From Streptomyces sp. TSRI0107 (GTDB lineage Bacteria; Actinomycetota; Actinomycetes; Streptomycetales; Streptomycetaceae): a DNA stretch of 64,000 nt. The notes under the pieces were generated by a model. The model was not told the origin of the DNA, searched no databases, and was given only the letters and a program-made list of their open reading frames with translations. Positions 58,515 to 64,000 of this stretch are shown one piece after another (the first letter of the stretch is position 1; each line of letters starts with the position of its first letter). Position numbers and translations under genes: made by a program. The stretch lies in the NCBI RefSeq assembly GCF_001905845.1, contig NZ_LIVZ01000003.1:62001-126000 (forward strand), given 5' to 3'.

Positions 58515-58919
58515 TCACGCCATGGGCCGGGTCTGAATCTGCATGCCGGGTCGGCGTCGGTGGACGGTCACGTACGCCATGCCGTTCTTGCCGGCGGTGA
58601 GGCTCCGGGCGGAGCCGTGTGGGAGCCAGACCAGGCTGCCCGCGGCGAGCGGCTGCGGCGGTTCGGTTCCGAGCGTGCCGTCGCCGGCGACCACGAGCAC
58701 GAGGACGTCGAGCTCGGGCTCGACGTGGGTGGCGATACCCCCCTCGGGCGGAATGCGGACCAGGTTGGCGTCGAGCTGCCGTCCGGGCTCGGCCAGCCGC
58801 CACAGTGCTCCGCCGGGGGCGGAACCGGCGGCCGAGAGCGCGTCCACATCGCACAAGACACGCGGCCCCTCGGCAGCGAACCGCTCGCGATCGTCCGCGC
58901 CGGCCTGTGCGTCATCCAT
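58515..58919 (-). CDS. Small cupin-fold protein
   Basis: 134 residues. WRLAEPGRQLDANLVRIPPE, GIATHVEPELDVLVLVVAGD, GTLGTEPPQPLAAGSLVWLP and HGSARSLTAGKNGMAYVTVH give a single cupin barrel with one histidine of the first motif (T-H-V-E-P-E-x-D) and one in the second; whether it binds metal is doubtful. It converges on the other cupin gene but is of a different subtype. Function unknown. Confidence 0.75.
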   Translation of the reverse strand: MDDAQAGADDRERFAAEGPRVLCDVDALSAAGSAPGGALWRLAEPGRQLDANLVRIPPEGGIATHVEPELDVLVLVVAGDGTLGTEPPQPLAAGSLVWLPHGSARSLTAGKNGMAYVTVHRRRPGMQIQTRPMA

Positions 58920-59120
58920 GCCTTGTCACCATTCGCCACCTGTCCTCACGGATGGTCTCCGCGACGTCCGCGCGTCCTGACCCCGAAGGGGAATCTTAGG
59001 GTCAAGACCATCTACGCCGACTCCACGCACGACCGGGGAACCCGGAACCCACCCTCCGGCGCCGTTGTCCTCACTTCCACGGGTCGGTGAACGACCGTCC
59101 AGGCACCGGCTTGGCGATGA

Positions 59121-59700
59121 GTACAGCTTGTCGGAGACCATCTCGCCGCGTCGGGACGGCTGGAGCACTGCTTCCACGAGTGCGAGCGCGGCGCGCTCGG
59201 CAGGCAGGTGCTGACGACGATCTGACCGGCGCGCAGCTGCACAGGCTGATCGTGGTGCGCGGTACCGAGCCGTTGCCGATGAGCCCTGAACAGGGCCGGC
59301 GACACCTCCGCCAGCTCGGGGACGCTCTCCACCGGATGAACGAGCTGTGGCGTCTGACGTTGCCGCTGGGGACGGAGGAGCAGTACCGCGAGCCGGCGTT
59401 CAAGCGAGCGCGCGAGGAGCACGACGCCGTCCGCGGACATTCCCTCCCCGAAGGACTGTGGGACGGCATCCGTGCCCCGGGCATCAAGGAGTGGCCGGGT
59501 CTGCCCTACGGGCTCCTCTTTCTGGACGCGTGGCGCGGGCGGTCGACGGCGAGGAACTGCGCCGCAGGCTGGGCGCGGCGGTTCTGTCGGGCAATCCCTG
59601 GGCACGCCTCCATGCCGGCTACGTTCTGTGGCTCCTCGATCGTCCCGAGGTGCCTAACACACGCCACGTCTGGCGGACGTGGCTCGCGGCAGCGTCCTGA
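59121..59700 (+). pseudogene. Conserved hypothetical gene with two frameshifts
   Basis: Three consecutive frames carry protein-like text. 59127-59220: LVGDHLAASGRLEHCFHECE to RQVLTTI. About 59217-59540: DDDLTGAQLHRLIVVRGTEP, RRHLRQLGDALHRMNELWRL, then LWDGIRAPGIKEWPGLPYGL and LFLDAW. 59540-59700: VDGEELRRRLGAAVLSGNPW, ARLHAGYVLWLLDRPEVPNT, RHVWRTWLAAAS to TGA. The pieces join end to end with one-base shifts at about 59218 and 59535. The family is not recognised. Either a decaying gene or sequence errors. Confidence 0.6.
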
Positions 59701-59748
59701 GACGAGCGGGCCCCGCCCGGACCGTACAGGAGGTGAGGTCGGGGCTTC

Positions 59749-60504
59749 TCAGCTCGAACGAGCAACGACCTGTCCAACGACGGAGCAGCGACCTCCGCAC
59801 TGTCGGCAGGTTGCCTCGCCGAAGGCGTAGGTCAGGGCGTGCGCCACATCCTCGTGGCCGTCCGCCAGGGCCAGCTCGTAGAGGCGGCGGCCAAGGCCGT
59901 CGAGCGTGCCTGGGGCGGCCGGGTGGAGAGGGAGGGTTTCGACATCATCGGAGAGGGCGTAGTCCTCCGACGTACTGAAGCAGCCCCGCTCGCCGATGAC
60001 CACCCATAGCGCCGCGCAGCAGTCCGGATCGGGGCACTCGAGCTCGTACTCCTCGCTGACGATGCCCCAGGTCAGGTCCTGAGCCCAGTGAATGTCGCCT
60101 TCCAGGTTCAGGATCGTCTCGAGCAGGTGGCAGTAGTCGTTCCGGTCAGCGGTGGCCTGCCGCCACCGATTCGCGGCGGCCAGCAGGCGTGTGACTGCGG
60201 GGGCCTGCTCATCCCGTAGGTTCCGGGTCTCGTATCGCTGATCGGCCTGGACAAGGAGGGCACCGGCAAGGTGGAGGGCCGCAGCCGCCGTGTCGGCGTC
60301 GTCGCCCTCAGCCATGTCCATCAGCGCGGGCAGTACCGATGGATGGGACGCTTCGAGGGTTCCGTTGTGATACAGCTCCGTCCAGAGGTCGCTCCAGGCC
60401 TGACTGTCCCGGCCCGTGGAGGCACGGTTCAGCAAGGCGGCCAGGCGGCCGGAATCGGCGTCGTCTGCACGGCGGGCCGGGGATCTCTCGTCCATCTCCG
60501 ACAT
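59749..60504 (-). CDS. Unnamed helical protein with C-terminal CxxC
   Basis: 251 residues, soluble, mostly helical and acidic: SGRLAALLNRASTGRDSQAW, HPSVLPALMDMAEG, AALHLAGALLVQADQRYETR, LLETILNLEGDIHWAQDLTW and CPDPDCCAALWVVIGERGCF. The C-terminus GHEDVAHALTYAFGEATCRQ, then CGGRCSVV, ends in a C-x-x-C cluster. The same architecture and C-terminal motif recur in the broken gene at 62148-62674. It is possibly a HEAT-like immunity or scaffold protein, but I know no named family. Start ATG 60504 (or ATG 60495). Confidence 0.65.
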   Translation of the reverse strand: MSEMDERSPARRADDADSGRLAALLNRASTGRDSQAWSDLWTELYHNGTLEASHPSVLPALMDMAEGDDADTAAAALHLAGALLVQADQRYETRNLRDEQAPAVTRLLAAANRWRQATADRNDYCHLLETILNLEGDIHWAQDLTWGIVSEEYELECPDPDCCAALWVVIGERGCFSTSEDYALSDDVETLPLHPAAPGTLDGLGRRLYELALADGHEDVAHALTYAFGEATCRQCGGRCSVVGQVVARSS

Positions 60505-60639
60505 CCAAGCAGAGTCCGAAGGCGGCCATGGCTTCGGGCTTGTCAATGATCCGGGCCCGCCCCCGCCTGACAACCGCGTCCCATAACCTCGTGAATGAAG
60601 ACGCCAGACGGAATGTGTCACCGCAATGAGGAGGCGATG

Positions 60640-61482
60640 GTGATCACAAGGGTCACGCGGTTCGTCGCGGGCGCCGCGATCGTGGCCTGCATGGTGCTCG
60701 TCGGCGTCGGCGCCAATACACCGAGCGGCGCCCCCTTCACCCGGTCACTGCCCGCCGACGCTGTCAAGGATGTCGTACCGAACCGGGTCATGACCTGGAA
60801 CCTCTGCAACCCTTGCGAAACGAGCAACGCTGACCGGGCGGCGGAGATCGCCACGTACGCGCCGCAGGTCATCGGTCTGCAAGAAGCGTGCGCACGCGAC
60901 GTCGAGAGTATCCGGGACTATCTGGAGGTCCTTCACGGGCTGGTTTACAACGTCGAGTACGGCTCCGTTCTCAGGAATTGGGGCCGCTGCGGGGGAATGC
61001 CGTGGAGTCCGGGGGCCTATGGGCAGGCGATCCTCTCGGCGGCACCGATGAGAGACCACGTCAGCGTGGAATACCCCGACGGAGGGTCCGAAGACCGTGG
61101 GTACATGGCAGTCACCACCATGGTGGACGGCCGGTCCGTCCGGGTCTTCAACACCCACCTCGCCGAACGGCGTCAGGAAGCGGTCCGGGCGGAGCAGACC
61201 GACGTACTCGCCGCGGAAATCGCCCGGTACGACCGCGCGATCGTGCTCGGCGACTTCAACGCCGTACCGGACGCCCCCGAGCTGGCTCCGATAGCGGCAC
61301 TGGCCATGGATACCGACCCCCAGTGCCGTCCCTCGCTCGCCGGCACCTGCGAGCCGACCACCGACTGGCACAGCAAGTTCGACTACGTCTTCCTGCGAGG
61401 CATCACCCCGCTCAGGCACAGCGTGCGGCCCAGCCAGTACTCGGACCACCACGTGCTGCACACCGACGTGGATCTGCCCTGA
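60640..61482 (+). CDS. Endonuclease/exonuclease/phosphatase (EEP) family protein, exported
   Basis: 280 residues. An N-terminal hydrophobic segment (FVAGAAIVACMVLVGVG) suggests a signal peptide or anchor. The EEP fold is clear: RVMTWNLCNPC, QVIGLQEACARD, VFNTHLAERRQEAV, IVLGDFNAVPDAPEL and YSDHHVLHTDV give the catalytic Asn, Glu, Asp-Asn and final Asp-His. Exported EEP proteins may be nucleases or phosphodiesterases. The AGGAGG at 60629-60634 stands five bases from GTG 60640, better than from ATG 60637, so GTG is chosen. It diverges from the CxxC protein gene. Confidence 0.85.
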   Translation: MITRVTRFVAGAAIVACMVLVGVGANTPSGAPFTRSLPADAVKDVVPNRVMTWNLCNPCETSNADRAAEIATYAPQVIGLQEACARDVESIRDYLEVLHGLVYNVEYGSVLRNWGRCGGMPWSPGAYGQAILSAAPMRDHVSVEYPDGGSEDRGYMAVTTMVDGRSVRVFNTHLAERRQEAVRAEQTDVLAAEIARYDRAIVLGDFNAVPDAPELAPIAALAMDTDPQCRPSLAGTCEPTTDWHSKFDYVFLRGITPLRHSVRPSQYSDHHVLHTDVDLP

Positions 61483-61535
61483 CGCGATCTTTTATTGGTT
61501 TGCCGCCTGCCGGCCCGGTCGGATAGGAAGCTCAC

Positions 61536-62078
61536 ATGCTAAAGGGCAGCACGGTCGGGCTCAGAGCCCGGCACGAGGACGACATCCCGATCCTGCGGAC
61601 CGAGCTCTACGACGACGTGGTCAACGCCTCGCGAGCCGAAAGCGGGCCGTGGCGGCCGATCAAGCCCGGCTCGAACGATCCGCGGCTCGTGGTGGACGAC
61701 AATCAGCAGGGAAGCGTCGCGTTCTCCGTGGTGGAGCTGGAGGGCGACACCCTGGTCGGCACGGCGACGCTGTGGGGCATCGACAACCACAACCGGTCCG
61801 CGCACATCGGGCTGGGGCTGCGGCCGTCCTGCCGCGGCAAGGGCTACGGCACCGACGTGGTCGCGGTGCTGTGCCACTACGGTTTCGTCGTGCGCGGCCT
61901 GCAGCGGCTGCAGATCGAGACGCTGTCGGACAACGCCGCGATGCTGCGCTCCGCCGAGCGCAACGGCTTCGTCCGCGAGGGCGTACTGCGCTCCTCGGCC
62001 TGGGTGTTGGGCGAGTTCCTGGATGAGGTCATCCTCGGGCTCCTCGCCCAGGACTGGAAGCCGGAATCGAAGGCCTAG
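61536..62078 (+). CDS. GNAT family N-acetyltransferase
   Basis: 180 residues of the RimJ/RimL-like GNAT type. VGLRARHEDDIPILRTELYD opens the fold, LVGTATLWGIDNHNRSAHIG and LGLRPSCRGKGYGTDVVAVL hold the acetyl-CoA-binding R-G-x-G-x-G motif, and RLQIETLSDNAAMLRSAERN and GFVREGVLRSSAWVLGEFLD follow. It transfers an acetyl group to an unknown amine in the cytoplasm. ATG 61536; no convincing partner gene. Confidence 0.9.
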   Translation: MLKGSTVGLRARHEDDIPILRTELYDDVVNASRAESGPWRPIKPGSNDPRLVVDDNQQGSVAFSVVELEGDTLVGTATLWGIDNHNRSAHIGLGLRPSCRGKGYGTDVVAVLCHYGFVVRGLQRLQIETLSDNAAMLRSAERNGFVREGVLRSSAWVLGEFLDEVILGLLAQDWKPESKA

Positions 62079-62147
62079 GCCGCCGGCCGACGGTCAGCGC
62101 GGACGCCACGCACCCAGCCCGGCACGGGCCGGCCGCCTCAGGGACGG

Positions 62148-62674
62148 TTGAATGCTCAGGTGGTGAAGTGGGCGCAGATGTACGACTGCTTCGGGGACGT
62201 CGATCGAGTCCCCGAGCTCTTGGAGCGGGTCGAGCGCGAGGACGACGCCGAAGCGTGGGATGAGCTTGGGTACCGGCTGGTCCTCGAACATGACTTGGTG
62301 TTCCCCGCCAGTTTCGCCGCCCTGCCGCGCCTGGTCAGCCTCGCCTCCCGGAGCGCGCGGGCACGTGGACTCGCCGGGACGATCATGCGGCGCGCGGCAG
62401 GAAGTCACTGCTGCAACGACCTTCTGACCGAGTGCGCCGACGCGATCGTGGACACTGGCACCTGGGCGACGTGGACCGGCGTGACCTACGGCCGGCGTCT
62501 CCCGACAGCCTCTCCGGCACTGGTCGATGGATGCACGAGACCGCCGTCCGGGACGGACAGGACGCGCTCGCCGACGGGATCACGTATCTCTTCGGCCAAG
62601 CGAAATGCCCGCGCTGTGCCAGCGTCTTCACCATCGCCGATGAGTACGCCTCCTCCAACCGCCCTGTGATGTGA
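62148..62674 (+). pseudogene. Broken paralogue of the CxxC helical protein family
   Basis: The 5' frame reads YDCFGDVDRVPELLERVERE, DDAEAWDELGYRLVLEHDLV and FAALPRLVSLASRSARARGL, parallel to the intact gene at 59749-60504. After about 62440-62480 the family frame shifts and continues LRPASPDSLSGTGRWMHETA, DGQDALADGITYLFGQAKCP, RCASVFTIADEY to TGA 62672-62674, again parallel (YAFGEATCRQC). The middle section is missing, so the gene has suffered deletion and frameshift. Confidence 0.65.
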
Positions 62675-62759
62675 GCATGCACGGATCGCCCGCTTCGCCG
62701 CCGGCGACGAAGCGTGTCAGGGACCGCTCCGGCAGCTTCGGAAACTGCCGTGGGCCCGG

Positions 62760-63590
62760 TCAGGTGGCGGGCAGTGGTCGGTCCCCATGCCGGTGGAGGC
62801 GGTCGGTGAGGAAGGTGAGGATTTCGTCGCGGGCCCGGAGTGTGGGGTGGCCGGTCTCGTCGACGAGGTGGGCGGTGACGACGCTGTGCGGGGTGCCGAC
62901 CAGGTCGGCGAAGAAGGGTGGTGGGGCCGGGTTGGCGGCGCTGTCGGGGAGGACGCGTCCGTCGAAGGCGTCGCCGAGCAGCGCGCGGTAGGCGGCGAAG
63001 CGCTGTCCCGTGCACCAGCGGTCGCCCTCGAAGCGGTAGGCGAGGACGGTGAGTCCGTCGCGGTGGAGCCGGTCGCGCACCGCGCGCGCGTCCGCCGCGT
63101 CGAGTTCGAGTCCGCCGGGGTCGTCGAGCGGCAGCGACGGATGGTTGACCACCGGGGCGATCACGGCCGGTTCCAGGGCCATGGTGAGGGCGAAGTTGCC
63201 GGTGAAGCAGAGGCCGATCGCGCCCACCCCCGGCCCGCCGCACGCGGCGTGGGCCTGGCGCGCCAGGCCGCGCAGCCAGACCGTCACCGGGCTGGTGCCG
63301 CCCCCGGCGAAGGCGCGGAACTCGGCGCTGACACAGGCGCGGCGGACGACCTCCCGGCCGCCTTCGACCGTGGGGAAGGCGCCGTCCGTCCCGAACAGGG
63401 AGGGCACATGGACGGTGAAGCCCGCGTCCCGCACCCAGCGCGCGAGCCGCAGGACGTCGGGGCTGATGCCCGGCATCTCGGGCATCACCACGACCGCGGG
63501 CCCGGCCCCGGCCACGTACACCGTCTTCTCCACCCCGTCCACGGCCACGTTCCGGCGGGTGAAGTCGGTGATCGGATCGTTGTCGCTCAT
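62760..63590 (-). CDS. Dienelactone hydrolase family protein
   Basis: 276 residues, alpha/beta-hydrolase fold. VVVMPEMPGISPDVLRLARW holds the glutamate/oxyanion region typical of the family, GVGAIGLCFTGNFALTMALE the cysteine nucleophile (Cys128, G-x-C-x-G), LTVLAYRFEGDRWCTGQRFA the acid region, and VVTAHLVDETGHPTLRARDE a late histidine. It hydrolyses a lactone or ester; the substrate is unknown. It is divergent from the DJ-1/PfpI-domain regulator gene at the window end, which may control it. Confidence 0.85.
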   Translation of the reverse strand: MSDNDPITDFTRRNVAVDGVEKTVYVAGAGPAVVVMPEMPGISPDVLRLARWVRDAGFTVHVPSLFGTDGAFPTVEGGREVVRRACVSAEFRAFAGGGTSPVTVWLRGLARQAHAACGGPGVGAIGLCFTGNFALTMALEPAVIAPVVNHPSLPLDDPGGLELDAADARAVRDRLHRDGLTVLAYRFEGDRWCTGQRFAAYRALLGDAFDGRVLPDSAANPAPPPFFADLVGTPHSVVTAHLVDETGHPTLRARDEILTFLTDRLHRHGDRPLPAT

Positions 63591-63728
63591 GGGGCCAGCC
63601 TGGTGCCAGGGCCGGCTTCCGAGGGAGGGGCGGGATCGCCGAGGTCAGGGGTAATCTCGCCACACGTGCGGGGGCGAACCGGTACGCCGTCGGGGACACC
63701 GGGCCGGGACACAGGGGGTGCGGGAGCG

Positions 63729-64000
63729 GTGGCGGAGGAGACGCGGCCGGCCGACGAAGGTGCGGGGCCGGGCCGCGGGCCGGGTGCGCTGCGGGTCGGG
63801 GTACTGGCGTACTCGGGCTGCTTCGCGTCCGAAGTGTTCGGCGTCCCCGACCTGCTGACGATGGCCAGGCATGTCGCCGGACCCGACGCGCCCGGTTACC
63901 GGGTGTCGGTCGTGTCGCCTCGTCGCCGGGTCATCGCCTCGGGCGGCGCGAGTCTGGACGTGCGTCCCTTGCACGAGGTCGACGTCCTCGTGGTCCCCGG
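63729..64000 (+). CDS. GlxA-like DJ-1/PfpI-domain regulator, cut by the window end
   Basis: Partial (about 90 residues). LRVGVLAYSGCFASEVFGVP, DLLTMARHVAG, GYRVSVVSPRRRVIASGG and LDVRPLHEVDVLVVP are the first strands of the DJ-1/PfpI (GATase1-like) domain that begins GlxA-type AraC regulators; a C-terminal AraC domain would lie beyond the window. The start could be GTG 63729 or the in-frame GTG 63666; neither has a clean ribosome site. It is divergent from the dienelactone hydrolase gene 138 bp away. Confidence 0.7.
   Translation, partial: MAEETRPADEGAGPGRGPGALRVGVLAYSGCFASEVFGVPDLLTMARHVAGPDAPGYRVSVVSPRRRVIASGGASLDVRPLHEVDVLVVP

Overview
The window is very GC-rich, almost every reading frame ends codons in G or C, and the proteins are of Streptomyces type (SCO2400-like zinc-ribbon protein, DUF6417, MmyB-like regulators, an ECF42 sigma factor with its DGPF partner). 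A tap-tpg pair at 46.2-49.0 kb, which maintains protein-capped telomeres, indicates a linear replicon. The many broken genes suit a variable arm of a linear Streptomyces chromosome or a large linear plasmid.

Layout. 0-0.9 kb: a VOC protein, the tail of a CbrC-family gene and a transposase remnant. 0.9-8.8 kb: a one-module type I polyketide synthase (CoA ligase-ACP-KS-AT-DH-KR-ACP) and a thioesterase that is in the same frame but lies behind a stop codon. 8.9-13.8 kb: a DUF4383 membrane protein, then a lasso-peptide cluster (precursor, cyclase, RRE protein, leader peptidase) ending in a penicillin-binding-protein relic without catalytic motifs. 14.1-18.4 kb: a TPR-CHAT caspase-like protein, a small acidic Pro-rich protein and two membrane proteins, possibly one functional module. 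18.4-23.6 kb: a frameshifted DUF4291 gene, two drug-efflux-type MFS transporters and an esterase.

23.7-28.7 kb: an acetoacetate-decarboxylase-family gene and an aldehyde dehydrogenase gene, then an Old Yellow Enzyme gene divergent from a TetR gene. Both promoter regions carry the same palindrome (ATGTRAGC-N3-GCTYACAT), so this looks like one regulon. 28.8-37.9 kb: a lipoprotein whose signal peptide lacks a normal start codon, a second TetR with a perfect 15-bp inverted-repeat operator facing an NCS1 permease and an amidohydrolase, a repeat protein, a GAPDH and a GlxA-like regulator. 38.2-45.9 kb: housekeeping-like and accessory genes, including the ECF42/DGPF pair.

46.2-54.9 kb: tpg and tap, fragments of a PP2C phosphatase and of an NNH7-type NACHT protein, an alcohol dehydrogenase, a frameshifted acyltransferase, an intact PAS-GAF-PP2C phosphatase and a 160-bp MITE-like element. 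54.9-64 kb: a secreted propeller-like protein, an MmyB-type regulator, two cupins, a secreted endonuclease/phosphatase-fold protein, a GNAT, an intact gene and a decayed gene of one unnamed CxxC family, a dienelactone hydrolase and the start of a divergent DJ-1/PfpI-domain regulator cut by the window edge. No tRNA, rRNA or CRISPR array was seen. All homology statements come from reading motifs, not from database searches.
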